Assembly (NCBI RefSeq): GCF_018860155.1 | Contig: NZ_JAHKNI010000005.1 | Location: 1 to 64,000 of the forward strand | Length of the DNA stretch: 64,000 bases | From: Nocardia albiluteola | GTDB lineage: Bacteria > Actinomycetota > Actinomycetes > Mycobacteriales > Mycobacteriaceae | Direction: 5' to 3' | Shown here: in pieces, positions 1 through 8,399 of the stretch | How the letters are laid out: each line of letters starts with the position of its first letter | Position numbering within the stretch: the first letter of the stretch is position 1 | Translations under genes and position numbers: made by a program | The notes under the pieces: generated by a model | Database searches by the model: none | The model's input: only the letters and a program-made list of their open reading frames with translations | Told to the model about the DNA's origin: nothing

Positions 1-150
1 CATCCGGTGCGAGACTTACGGCCCCCGCACCGGCCCGACAGATCAAATTAAGGACAACCCAGCAGGGCGTCAGTCGGACCCAGAGTCACGACCAGCGCAG
101 GAACACGCCTTACATCATCAATGTCGGTCCCCCTGGTTATCCTCTGGTCC

Positions 151-489
151 ATGTTCACCATCGATTTCGTGGAGTTCCCGTCCGGATCGGCGGGCGCGTC
201 GAGCGCCTTCTTCGAGAAGGCCTTCGGTTGGACTGCCACCGCCTACGGACCCACCTATGCCGACGTGCAGGGCGGCGGCATCACGCTGGGCTTCCAGGCC
301 GATGCGGCCGAGCAGGCCGCCGCACCGCTGGTCACCATCCGCACCGATGATCTGCCGGAGGCGCGCGAGACGATCGAGGCCGCGGGCGGCGTCGTCACGG
401 TCGAACCCTTCGACTTTCCCGGCGGCCGCCGGTTCCACTTCCGCGAACCCGGCGGCGCCGAGTTCGCCGTATGGTGCCCCGCTTCCTGA
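151..489 (+). CDS. VOC (glyoxalase/bleomycin-resistance) family protein
   Basis: Small single-domain VOC protein of 112 residues. The start MFTIDFVEFPS leads into the usual first beta strand, followed by the FFEKAFGW helix motif, and the protein ends with the FHFREPGGAEFAVW strand that closes the betaalphabetabetabeta module. Family members bind a metal or small ligand and act as isomerases, dioxygenases or resistance proteins; the substrate here cannot be told. An in-frame ATG at 121 would add ten residues without family support, and neither start has a convincing ribosome binding site. The gene converges on the kinase gene at 520. Confidence 0.75.
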   Translation: MFTIDFVEFPSGSAGASSAFFEKAFGWTATAYGPTYADVQGGGITLGFQADAAEQAAAPLVTIRTDDLPEARETIEAAGGVVTVEPFDFPGGRRFHFREPGGAEFAVWCPAS

Positions 490-519
490 CGGGCGCTTAC
501 GGATTCGGCGCGGAGCCGC

Positions 520-1998
520 TCAGCCGAATGCGGCCAGCCGATGTATCTGCTCGCGGGTCGCCGGGTACAGCTCCCGCCAGGTCGCGTAGAGCTCGTCGTA
601 GCGCGCGCGGGCGGCCGGATCCGGCGCTACCTCTCGCGCGATGCGGGCCCAATCCGTCTCGGGGGCAACGAGTCCCACCCCGATCGCGGCGAGCAGCGCG
701 TCGCCGTAGCTGGCGCCGATGGTCTGCTCCGGCAGCAGCTGGGTCAGTCCGGTGATATCGCTGAGCGCCTGCGTCCATACCGTGCTGTGCAGCCCGCCGC
801 CGACCCCGACCGCGCGGACGGCCGGTGAACCCGCGTCGTCGAACATCTCGAGGATCTGGCGGATGCCGAACGAGATGCCCTCGTACGAGGCGCGGAAGAG
901 ATGACCGCGCCCGTGCCGCAGTGTCAGCCCGGCGAACACACCGCGGGCGTCCGGATCGAAGACCGGGGTGCGCTCGCCGGCCAGGTACGGCAGCACCATC
1001 AGGCCCTCGGAGCCCGGTGGCACCGCCTCCGCCTCGGCCATCAGCTCCTCGAACGGCGCCCCGCCGGTGACCTTCTGCAGCCACTGCGTGAGGCTGCCCG
1101 CGGTCGAGGTGCCGGCCGCGAACGTGAACGTGCCCGGTTCGACGCCCGCCGTCGTCCACAGCGCCGGATTGGTGTGGTACTTCTCCAGCACCTGCACCAG
1201 GAACATGGTGGAGCCGTACATGAGCATCAGATCGCCGGGATTGCGCACCCCGACGCTGAATGCCTCGGCGTAGGCGTCGACCGTGCCCGCCACGACCGGG
1301 GTGCCGGCGGGAATCCCGGTGTGCGCGGCCGCGTCGGGGGTGAGGGCGCCGACGGTCTCGCCCGGCCACACCAGCCGGGGCAGCGGCAGACTGCCCAGGA
1401 TGCGCCCGGACCACTCCGCGTGCCAATCGAAGTCGCGCAGGGCGTAGAGCGGATCGCACTGGCTGGCGGTGTGATGATCCTGGATGTATTCACCGGTCAG
1501 CTTGGCCACGATGAAGGAGTTGGAGCCGTACCAGCGCCGGGCACGCGCCATCGCCTCGGGCTCGTGGCGGCGCACCCATTCGATCTTCGGTCCCACCGCC
1601 TGGCTGGACAGCGATTTGCCGGCCGACCGCAGGATCTCCTGCGCGCCGAACTCCGCGGTGAGGGCTGTGATCTCGGCCGAGGCCCGGGAGTCGATGCCGT
1701 ACAGGATGGCCGGCCGTACCGGATCGAGGTGCTCGTCGCAGAGCACCAGGCAGGGGCCGACGCCGCTGACGCACAGTCCGGCGATGTGTGCCGCACGCGG
1801 CGCGGCGGCCACCAGGGCCCGGCTGATCGCGCCGACCTCGGCCCACCACATCCCCACCGGATCCACCTCGGCCCATCCTGGCCGGGGAAGCGAAATCTCG
1901 TGCGCTATTTGATGTTCGGCGACCACGACCCCATCCGGCCGGACCAGGACCCCCTTGCTGCTTCCGGTCCCCAGATCGATACCAACCAGCAAGTCCAC
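520..1998 (-). CDS. FGGY-family carbohydrate kinase (xylulokinase-like)
   Basis: ATP-dependent sugar kinase of 492 residues, full length for the family. The N-terminal FGGY lobe opens with the phosphate-binding loop GIDLGTGSSKGV. The C-terminal lobe shows GTVDAYAEAFSVG, the LAGERTPVFDPDARG signature and GGGLHSTVWTQ, followed by ASYGDALLAAIG near the adenosine site. It should phosphorylate a pentose, pentulose or polyol; xylulokinase is the nearest textbook match, but no sugar isomerase or transporter gene lies beside it, so the substrate is open. The start is a GTG with weak ribosome binding site. It is transcribed alone, away from the tandem repeat at 2113-2360. Confidence 0.85.
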   Translation of the reverse strand: MDLLVGIDLGTGSSKGVLVRPDGVVVAEHQIAHEISLPRPGWAEVDPVGMWWAEVGAISRALVAAAPRAAHIAGLCVSGVGPCLVLCDEHLDPVRPAILYGIDSRASAEITALTAEFGAQEILRSAGKSLSSQAVGPKIEWVRRHEPEAMARARRWYGSNSFIVAKLTGEYIQDHHTASQCDPLYALRDFDWHAEWSGRILGSLPLPRLVWPGETVGALTPDAAAHTGIPAGTPVVAGTVDAYAEAFSVGVRNPGDLMLMYGSTMFLVQVLEKYHTNPALWTTAGVEPGTFTFAAGTSTAGSLTQWLQKVTGGAPFEELMAEAEAVPPGSEGLMVLPYLAGERTPVFDPDARGVFAGLTLRHGRGHLFRASYEGISFGIRQILEMFDDAGSPAVRAVGVGGGLHSTVWTQALSDITGLTQLLPEQTIGASYGDALLAAIGVGLVAPETDWARIAREVAPDPAARARYDELYATWRELYPATREQIHRLAAFG

Positions 1999-2112
1999 GG
2001 TCGCCAGCGTATGCGCTCGCTCCGGATCTCACGCCCGATACGTGAATCGCACACGATCCGAGAATTCCGGCGAGACCGGACGGCCGCGCCGCGACCAGCG
2101 CCGCACATGCAG

Positions 2113-2360
2113 CGGCCGATCAGGCGTGGCACGGTGCGGCCGGCCGGGGTGCCCGCGGCCCTCGCGATGAACCCCGCGAGGGTGGTCGAGCGGGTCGATC
2201 GGGGTGCAGCACGGTCTGCTGGCTGGGTGCCCGCGGCCTTTGCGATGAACGCCGCGGGATGGTCGAGCGGGTCGATCGGGGCGTGTCACGGTCTGCTGGC
2301 TGGGCGCTCGTGGCTTTCGCGATGAACGCCCCGACGGCGGTCGAGCGGGCCGATCAGGGA
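2113..2360. repeat. Degenerate 78-bp tandem repeat growing out of a gene 3' end
   Basis: Four diverged copies with equivalent points at 2113, 2191, 2268 and 2346, periods 78, 77 and 78 bp. The shared core is CGGGTCGATCGGGG, then CACGGTCTGCTGGCTGGG and CGATGAACGCC. The last copy is the 3' end of the reductase gene, which stops at 2354. Read on the minus strand past that stop, the next copy keeps the frame, AVGAFIAKA against AVAAFTAKA in the protein. The array therefore looks like tandem duplication of the C-terminal codons (26 codons per unit) followed by decay. It fills the 355-bp gap between the kinase and the reductase. Confidence 0.85.
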
Positions 2361-3277
2361 CGCAGTACGGTCCGGCCGGGCAGGCCGCCCGCCGCCTTCG
2401 CCGTGAACGCGGCGACGGCGTCGGCCAGCGGGTACACCGAGCCGGGCTGCGGGCGCAGGTGCCCCTCGTCGATCAGGCGGGCGAGCTCGCTCAGCTGCGC
2501 GCGGTCGGCCACCTGGACGAAGACGACCTTCGTGATGTCGTCCCGGTCGGTCGGGAACTCCGCGGCGGCCTTGATCGTGACCAGTATTCCGCCGGGGCGC
2601 AGCAGGACCGACGAGCCGGTGAGCACCTCCCCGCCGACGGTGTCCACGACCAGGTCGGCCTCGCCCGCGACATCTTCGAGGCGATCGGCGGTGTCCAGCG
2701 CGAGGTAGCGGTCGGCGCCGAGTTCGATTGCCAGGGAACGGGAATGCTCACGTCCGGTGCCGATCACCCGCGCTCCGGCCCACCGCGCCAGCTGCACCGC
2801 CATCGACCCGACCGCGCCGCCCGCGCCGTGCACGACCACGGTCTTGCCCTTGGTGAGGGCGCCGTGATCGAACAGGGCCTGCCACGCGGTGAGGCCCGCG
2901 CGCGGAACCGCCGCGGCCTGAACGTGATCCAGGGTGCGCGGCTTGCGGGCGAGGTTGCGGGCCTCCACCGCAATGTATTCCGCGGCCGCGCCGTCGCGCA
3001 GCTGGTCGGCCAGCCCGAAAACCTCGTCGCCAACCGCGAATCCGGCCGTGCCGTAGCCCAGCGCGGCCACCACTCCCGATACCTCGTGGCCCGGAATGAT
3101 TCCCGCGCGCGGGTGACCGGCCCGGCACTTCCATACCGGCCAATCGAGCTCGTTGTGCGTGATGCCGCACGCCGCGACCTTGATCAGCACGTCGTTGAGG
3201 CCGGGCTGGGCGTCGGGCACGTCCTCGTAGACGAGTCCCTCGATGCCCGTCGGTGCGTGCAGGCGAATGGCCTTCAT
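2354..3277 (-). CDS. NADP-dependent medium-chain dehydrogenase/reductase (quinone oxidoreductase-like)
   Basis: MDR-superfamily oxidoreductase of 307 residues starting MKAIRLHAPTG. The GroES-like N-terminal half has the family motif GHEVSGVVAALG. The Rossmann half carries VVHGAGGAVGSMAVQLA at about residues 145-160, which binds NAD(P)H. It lacks the structural zinc Cys cluster, as in the QOR subfamily. It reduces or oxidises quinones, enals or alcohols; the substrate is unknown. It lies divergently from a second MDR gene at 3419 with a 141-bp shared promoter region. Its final codons form part of a tandem repeat. Confidence 0.85.
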   Translation of the reverse strand: MKAIRLHAPTGIEGLVYEDVPDAQPGLNDVLIKVAACGITHNELDWPVWKCRAGHPRAGIIPGHEVSGVVAALGYGTAGFAVGDEVFGLADQLRDGAAAEYIAVEARNLARKPRTLDHVQAAAVPRAGLTAWQALFDHGALTKGKTVVVHGAGGAVGSMAVQLARWAGARVIGTGREHSRSLAIELGADRYLALDTADRLEDVAGEADLVVDTVGGEVLTGSSVLLRPGGILVTIKAAAEFPTDRDDITKVVFVQVADRAQLSELARLIDEGHLRPQPGSVYPLADAVAAFTAKAAGGLPGRTVLRP

Positions 3278-3332
3278 CCCGGATCCTTTCGCGTCGTTCG
3301 TGGCCCGGCCGCCGCCGGAACCCTTTTGTAGT

Positions 3333-3346
3333 GTCGTCTGTACGAC
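3333..3346. promoter_or_regulatory. Candidate operator between two divergent MDR genes
   Basis: Inverted repeat GTCGT-CTGT-ACGAC in the middle of the 141-bp gap between the divergent reductase genes. Five-base arms are short, so this could be chance; position is the main support. No regulator gene is adjacent. Confidence 0.3.
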
Positions 3347-3418
3347 GCACCACGAGGGCCGAAATCGACAATCGGCTCGGCGTCGATTCCTTTCGGGGAC
3401 GGTTCGGGTCCATACGTC

Positions 3419-4411
3419 ATGAGCATCCCCACCACCATGCGCGCCCTGCGGCAGATGTCGCTGCACGGCCCGCAGGACATGCAGCTGATCACCGACGCCC
3501 CGGTACCGGTCCCCGGACCGGGCGAGGTGCTGATCCGCGTCGCCGCCGCCGGAGTCAACTACCGCGACGTCTCCCAGACCCGCGGAGCGTCCGGGAACAA
3601 CCCCCGGCCGCCCTATCTGGCGGGCTTCGAGGCCGCCGGTGAGGTCGTCGCCGCGGGCGAGGGAGTGACCGGAATCGGGCCCGGCGCCCGAGTCATCGGC
3701 ATCGGGTACGGCGCCTTCGCCGAGTACATGACGATGCCCGCCGCCGCGGCGGTGCCGGTGCCCGCGGGCTGGACCGCGGAACAGGCCCTGGGCCTGACGG
3801 TGAGCTGGCCCACGGCGCTGGCCGCGCTCAAACCGCTGGGCGGCATCGCCGCCGGGCAGACCGTGCTGATTCATGCCGCGGCGGGCGGAACCGGCCAGGT
3901 CGCGGTGCGCCTGGCCAAGCACTACGGCGCGACGGTCATTGCCGCCGCATCGGCGGGCAAGCACGAGATCGTGCGGGCGTTGGGTGCGGACCACGTAGTG
4001 GATTCCCGCGCAGGCGATCTTGCCGCCGAGGTGTCGCGGCTGACCGGCGGCGCCGGCGTCGATCTGGTACTGGCCTCGGTGGGTGGCTTGGGCTTTCATG
4101 CGAGTCTGGTCGCCGCCAAGCCGGTGACCGGGCGCGTGGTGGTGTTCGGCGCGGCGGGCGGTGACGCCGCGCTCACCAACTGGGAACTGGTGTACGAGTA
4201 CCAGGTTCACATCATCGGCCTCAATATCGGGACGCTGATCCGGGCCGCGCCACAGGTCTTCGGCGAGGTGATGACCGAGCTGTTCGCGCTCATCGCCGCG
4301 GGGGTGATCACCCCCGGGCAGCCCACCGGATACGCCCTGGCCGACGGCCCGAAGGCACTGGCGGAGTTGGAGAGTCGCGCGACCGTCGGCAAGCTGGCCC
4401 TACTGCCCTGA
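3419..4411 (+). CDS. Zinc-independent alcohol dehydrogenase / quinone oxidoreductase
   Basis: MDR-superfamily enzyme of 330 residues. The N-terminal GroES-like domain contains AGVNYRDVSQTRG and the GFEAAGEVVAAGEG loop. The cofactor domain has LIHAAAGGTGQVAVRLAKHYGA, a Rossmann turn preferring NADPH. Length and lack of zinc-binding cysteines place it with the Qor type rather than classical alcohol dehydrogenases. It is divergent from the related gene ending at 2354, but the two proteins differ clearly, so this is not a recent duplication. The last 12 bases overlap the convergent sigma factor gene. Confidence 0.85.
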   Translation: MSIPTTMRALRQMSLHGPQDMQLITDAPVPVPGPGEVLIRVAAAGVNYRDVSQTRGASGNNPRPPYLAGFEAAGEVVAAGEGVTGIGPGARVIGIGYGAFAEYMTMPAAAAVPVPAGWTAEQALGLTVSWPTALAALKPLGGIAAGQTVLIHAAAGGTGQVAVRLAKHYGATVIAAASAGKHEIVRALGADHVVDSRAGDLAAEVSRLTGGAGVDLVLASVGGLGFHASLVAAKPVTGRVVVFGAAGGDAALTNWELVYEYQVHIIGLNIGTLIRAAPQVFGEVMTELFALIAAGVITPGQPTGYALADGPKALAELESRATVGKLALLP

Positions 4412-5422
4412 CCGGAGGGGCTCGACGGGATCGGCGAGCACGTCCGGGAGGCCGAACGCCGCGGCCAGCGAGCGATGGTGGAAGGCGATCACGCGGGATA
4501 TGCCGGTGGCGGTGGCGGCGAGCACCACCGCCCCGTACCCGCGCAGCACGCCGTCCGGATCCCGGCGGTAGGTGAGGGCGGCGGGCTGGCCGTTGGCGGT
4601 GGTCGCGACCATGCGCCAATCGCCGGGTGCGCCGAGTACGTAGCTGTCGAGTATGTGGATGCACGCCACCCGGCCCGCCTGCCAATCGCCGAACGGCGTC
4701 GCCTCCAGGGTGGCGTCCGCGCGCAGCACGTGCTCCAGCAGGGAGGCGTCGGAGCGCTCGAAGGCGGCGATATACCCATCGAGCAGCGCGCGGGCCCGCG
4801 GGTCGGCCGGTTCGAGCAGGGTGTCGGGCTCCGGCCCGAGCTCGTCCAGCCGGGCGCGGGCGCGCTGCAGGCCGCTTTTGACCGCCGCCGTGGTCGTGTC
4901 GAGCACCTCGGCGGTCTCGGCCGCCGAGAACGCCAGCACGTCGCGCAGGATGAGGATCGCGCGCTGGCGGGCGGGCAGATGCTGCAGGCTCGCGATGAGG
5001 GCCAGCCGCACCGACTCGCGGGCGACCGTCACCGCCTCTGGATCGTCCTGCGGCGGGGCGATCCAGACGTCCGGCAGCGGCTCGAGCCACGAAACCTGTT
5101 CCTGTGCAAGAGGACTCGGTGCGCGCTCCGGGCCGTCGTACGGGCCCGCCAGCCCCGAGGGCACCATCCGGGGCCGCTGTGACCCCAGTGCCGTCAGGCA
5201 GACGTTGGTGGCGATGCGGTAGAGCCAGGTCCGCATCGATGCGCGGCCCTCGAATCCGGCATAGGACCGCCATGCCCGCAGATAGGTCTCCTGCACCAGA
5301 TCCTCCGCGTCGTGCGCCGAGCCGACCATGCGGTAGCAGTGCGCCAGCAACTCCCGGCGGAACCGCTCGGTGTCGGCCGCGAAGCGGTCCCGGTCCGATG
5401 CCGCCCGCGGATGTGACGTCAT
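4400..5422 (-). CDS. ECF-type sigma factor with C-terminal SnoaL-like domain (SigG-like)
   Basis: RNA polymerase sigma-70 family factor, 340 residues. Sigma region 2 is seen in FRRELLAHCYRMVGSAHDAEDLVQETYLRAWR, including the core-binding DAEDLVQETYLRAW helix, and region 4 in LPARQRAILILRDVLAFSA plus AAVKSGLQRARARL. The remaining about 130 residues form a SnoaL/NTF2-like domain that in related long ECF factors modulates activity in place of a separate anti-sigma factor. The architecture fits the SigG/SigX5 group of actinobacteria; no anti-sigma gene is adjacent, as expected. A GAGG ribosome site sits 7 bases before the ATG. Its 3' end overlaps the MDR gene. Confidence 0.85.
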   Translation of the reverse strand: MTSHPRAASDRDRFAADTERFRRELLAHCYRMVGSAHDAEDLVQETYLRAWRSYAGFEGRASMRTWLYRIATNVCLTALGSQRPRMVPSGLAGPYDGPERAPSPLAQEQVSWLEPLPDVWIAPPQDDPEAVTVARESVRLALIASLQHLPARQRAILILRDVLAFSAAETAEVLDTTTAAVKSGLQRARARLDELGPEPDTLLEPADPRARALLDGYIAAFERSDASLLEHVLRADATLEATPFGDWQAGRVACIHILDSYVLGAPGDWRMVATTANGQPAALTYRRDPDGVLRGYGAVVLAATATGISRVIAFHHRSLAAAFGLPDVLADPVEPLRSGQ

Positions 5423-5780
5423 GCGACCGCCTCGTGCATCGGGGCCGCGCCGGTCTCGTCCCTGTCCATGCCGTCTCCGATCGTCCGGTCCGTTCCCTCA
5501 TCTTCCTCCCGTGGAAAACTGTGCGGCAGCCGGGAAATGCATATCTCGGGCGCCATCTCGACGGCGCGCGGGGTGATCGCACTGTTCGGTTGGTGCGTGA
5601 GGTCCGGGCGCACCGGGATGTGCTGCGTGTTGTCGAGCAGGCGTGGCTCACCGAGATGTGGCCGACCTGCGTGCCGGACGGCCGGCCCGTCGCGTTGCCG
5701 GGGTAACGATGCGGTTCGGTGGTGCGAAATCAGGACAATGATCCACGCGGATCTCACGCCGAACCGACCGGGGGTACACC
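5423..5780. other. 358-bp region without a recognisable gene
   Basis: Divergent promoter region between the sigma factor and the lipoprotein gene. Open frames here have no family motifs and no ribosome sites, and no strong palindrome was found. It probably holds only the two promoters and leaders. Confidence 0.5.
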
Positions 5781-6374
5781 ATGACCGACCGAACCGACCG
5801 CCTTCTCGGCCGGTTTTCGCATCGAGCGGCGGCAATGCTGGTGGGAGTGTTCGCCGGTGCGGCGGTGCTGGGCGGATGCTCGACCACAACGACGCCGGCG
5901 TCCACCACGTCCTCGACCGCCGTCACCTCGTCGGATACTCCGTCCGGGCCGAATGCCTCACCGGCACCGGAGACTTCGCCCGGGCCCCCCTCGCAGGACC
6001 AGGCAATTCCCTCGGATTCCGTTGCCCCGCAGCCGATCACGTCCGTCCCGGCGACCACCTCGCAGCAGCCGGTCACGGGTCGTCCCGCGCCCGGAACCAC
6101 CTTCACCGGTGAGGGGTTGACCGCCGCGCAGGCCGCCGATCTGCAAACTGCCGTGAACGGTGGCCATCAGCCGTGGCGCCTGGATCGCGTGCAGGTCGCA
6201 AAGTCCTTTGTGCAGAACCGATTCGGGTGGACCAGCGTGCAAACCAGTACCGGCGCACCGATGGTCGTGTTCGTCACCAATCAGGACGGCGGCAAGGTCG
6301 CGCTGCATCTAGTGCAACCCGCGACCCAGGGCGACCACGGTATCTGGATGGTCGACAGCGGCGTCTGGAGCTGA
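5781..6374 (+). CDS. Putative lipoprotein with Ser/Thr/Pro-rich linker
   Basis: Exported protein of 197 residues of unknown function. An N-terminal hydrophobic segment ends in the lipobox VLGGC (cysteine at about residue 33), so it is probably anchored to the outer face of the plasma membrane. A Ser/Thr/Pro-rich linker of about 75 residues follows, then a compact C-terminal domain of about 95 residues starting GTTFTGEGLTAAQAADLQ and ending GIWMVDSGVWS. The domain was not recognised. GGGGG precedes the ATG. The gene converges with the regulator ending at 6381. Confidence 0.75.
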   Translation: MTDRTDRLLGRFSHRAAAMLVGVFAGAAVLGGCSTTTTPASTTSSTAVTSSDTPSGPNASPAPETSPGPPSQDQAIPSDSVAPQPITSVPATTSQQPVTGRPAPGTTFTGEGLTAAQAADLQTAVNGGHQPWRLDRVQVAKSFVQNRFGWTSVQTSTGAPMVVFVTNQDGGKVALHLVQPATQGDHGIWMVDSGVWS

Positions 6375-6380
6375 GCGGCG

Positions 6381-7271
6381 TTACTTCAGCTGCTCGGCCG
6401 CGGCGGCCAGCAGCGCGCGCGACGCGACCGGCGAGGCAGCCTCGATGCTGAGGCAGTCCATGACGTGGCGGTACGTCTCGAGATCCTGCGGCCGGTCGAG
6501 GTACAGCGCGCTCGAAATCTGTTCCAGGTAAACGATATCGGGGAGCTGTTCCTCGGCGAAGCGCAGGATGGCGAACGAGCTGGCCACGGCGGCCTGGCTG
6601 CTGTCCGCATACGGGAGCACCTGAATGGTGATATTCCGCTGATGTGACATCTTCAGCAGATGTTCGAGCTGGGCGCGCAGCACGGCCCGCCCGCCGACGG
6701 GCCGGCGCAACACCGATTCGTCCAGGATCGCCCACAGCGAGGGACCACCCGGGATGTCGAGAATGGCCTGACGCTTGCGCCGCAGCTCGACGCGGCGGAT
6801 CACGTCGTGGTCGTTGTGCGCCATCGTGACGACCGCCCGCGCGTAGTCGTCGGTCTGCAGCAGGCCCGGAACCAGTTGTCCCTCATAGGTTCTGATCCAT
6901 TGCGCGGCGCCCTCGAGCCCGAGATAGTTCTCGAACCAGGAGGGGAGCAGGTCGCTGTAGCCGTGCCACCAACCCTGGTCGTTGGCCATGCGAACAAGCT
7001 TCAGGAAGGACTCGCGCTGCTCGGGGTCGACGACGCCGTACAGGGTCAGCAGATCGCTGACATCGCGTTCCTTGTATCCGGTCCGGCCGAGCTCGAGCCT
7101 GCTGATCTTGGCGTGCGAGCCGCGAATACGGTCGCCGGCTTGCTGCGGCGTAATCCCGCGGGCCTCGCGCAGTTTGCGTAGCTGACCGCCGACCATGATC
7201 CGCAGTGCCGTCGGGCCGCGCTGAGCTACGGGTGAGGTGGCGATCTCTTTCCACGCCGGATCTGCCGTCAT
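6381..7271 (-). CDS. XRE-family regulator with DUF5753 (Scr1-type)
   Basis: Helix-turn-helix regulator of 296 residues. The Cro/C1-type HTH lies in GGQLRKLREARGITPQQAGD and its recognition-helix stretch GSHAKISRLELGRTG. The DUF5753 effector domain starts at IRTYEGQLVPGLLQTDDYAR and contains ITIQVLPYAD, both hallmark strings. In Streptomyces and Nocardia these genes nearly always sit beside a small DUF397 gene; none is visible on either side here. A DUF574 methyltransferase, another frequent companion of such regulators, lies 2.3 kb away. The regulated target is unknown. Confidence 0.9.
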   Translation of the reverse strand: MTADPAWKEIATSPVAQRGPTALRIMVGGQLRKLREARGITPQQAGDRIRGSHAKISRLELGRTGYKERDVSDLLTLYGVVDPEQRESFLKLVRMANDQGWWHGYSDLLPSWFENYLGLEGAAQWIRTYEGQLVPGLLQTDDYARAVVTMAHNDHDVIRRVELRRKRQAILDIPGGPSLWAILDESVLRRPVGGRAVLRAQLEHLLKMSHQRNITIQVLPYADSSQAAVASSFAILRFAEEQLPDIVYLEQISSALYLDRPQDLETYRHVMDCLSIEAASPVASRALLAAAAEQLK

Positions 7272-7435
7272 GGGACCTTCTCCGCTGTGTCCTGTGGCTA
7301 CCGGCGCATGTCAGACCGGCACTTGCGCAGGCACTATCGCCTACAACATCTGTGACCATGCTAGCCTGCCGGGCCCGAAATCAGCCAACTCACCAGGCGA
7401 GATCCTCTGTCCAGTTTGTGCCGTAACGCGGCGCC

Positions 7436-8332
7436 TCATTGCATCGGCGGACGCGTGCCGCCGGGGAAGGTCGCGTTCAGCGCGGAGGTGTAGTCGGCCT
7501 GCACCTTGTAGTACCGGCCGGTCGGACCGTAGGCGGTGTAGAACACAAATCCGCGGGGGCCGGTGTCCGCATACGGGGCTCCGGTGACGAAGCGCTCGAG
7601 TACGGGGTCCAGGTGGGTGGGGAAGCCGGCGGCATCGCTGCGCACCGGGAAGCAGATGCGCTGGATGTCGGGCGAATTCCAGGAGAAGGTGCGATAGGCG
7701 TTGAACGTCCGGGCGAACAGGGCCAGCTCCTCATCGGCGGCCGGGGCGAAGTTCAGCTCGCGCAGGATGGTGACGATGTCGGACGGCGTGAGCTCGCCCG
7801 GGGTGAGCACGCGGGAGTACCAGTTCATGGTGTGGCTGACGAAATCTATTGCCATCATGCCGATGTCGCCGCCGTAGCGGGTCAGATGCTCGGCGTGCGT
7901 GCCCGCGGCGGCGGGTACGCCGGAGAACCCGAGCATCCGCCGCACGGTGAGCAGTTCGGGAAACACCAGCCAGATCTTCTGCACGCCGGTCGCGACCGCG
8001 AGATCCACACCCCAGCGCACCGGTACGGCGGCGGGGATCTCGGTCAGCAGTTTTTCCATCGGATGCCCGGTGAAGGTGAGCAGCCCGGCGTCGCGCAGGG
8101 TGCCCACCGGATCGGCGGTCGGACTCGAATTCATCAGCCGGGCACTGACTTCGCGCTGCCCCACCGGATGCGTGGTGGTTCGCACTCCGATCCACGAGCT
8201 GGTCCACAGCTCGGCCAGGGCGTCCAGGACCGGATCCACCGCCGCGGGCACGTAGCGCGCCTCGGACAGGCGCGCGAACTCCCGCAGATCCTGCCGGAGC
8301 CGGTCGAGTGTCAAGTCAGCGGACGTGCTCAT
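7436..8332 (-). CDS. NphB/Orf2-like ABBA-fold aromatic prenyltransferase
   Basis: Protein of 298 residues resembling the Orf2/NphB/CloQ family, which moves a prenyl group from a prenyl diphosphate to an aromatic ring without a DDxxD motif. Support comes from several stretches that line up with NphB as I recall it: LLTFTGHPMEKLLTEI with NphB LFPATGHPVDDLLADT, DIVTILRELNF with ESVLALVRELGL, FNAYRTFSWNSPDIQRICFPV with FSVYPTLNWETGKIDRLCFAV, and TGRYYKVQADY near the C terminus. No DDxxD is present. The ATG follows GGAGG by five bases, fixing the start. No aromatic core biosynthesis genes are adjacent; the upstream secreted hydrolase gene is 67 bp away on the same strand. Confidence 0.85.
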   Translation of the reverse strand: MSTSADLTLDRLRQDLREFARLSEARYVPAAVDPVLDALAELWTSSWIGVRTTTHPVGQREVSARLMNSSPTADPVGTLRDAGLLTFTGHPMEKLLTEIPAAVPVRWGVDLAVATGVQKIWLVFPELLTVRRMLGFSGVPAAAGTHAEHLTRYGGDIGMMAIDFVSHTMNWYSRVLTPGELTPSDIVTILRELNFAPAADEELALFARTFNAYRTFSWNSPDIQRICFPVRSDAAGFPTHLDPVLERFVTGAPYADTGPRGFVFYTAYGPTGRYYKVQADYTSALNATFPGGTRPPMQ

Positions 8333-8399
8333 ATTTCCTCCGACCTCCAACGGTGTGATTGCGTCTTGTGCTGTGCCACTGGGGAACACCAGCCCGAGA

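Noticed and set aside
497-1459. Long minus-strand frame within the kinase gene
   Set aside because: Arg/Pro/Gly-rich shadow of the FGGY gene in another frame, with no family motif and no ribosome site.
2029-2289. Minus-strand frame with repeating RGVHRxGRGHP peptide
   Set aside because: The peptide repeat only mirrors the 78-bp DNA repeat in a shifted frame; there is no ribosome site.
901-2325. 474-codon plus-strand frame opposite the kinase gene
   Set aside because: Antisense shadow; the opposite strand has all the FGGY motifs in a single frame.
2354-4411. Recent duplication of the two divergent MDR genes
   Set aside because: The proteins share only fold-level motifs and differ through most of their length.
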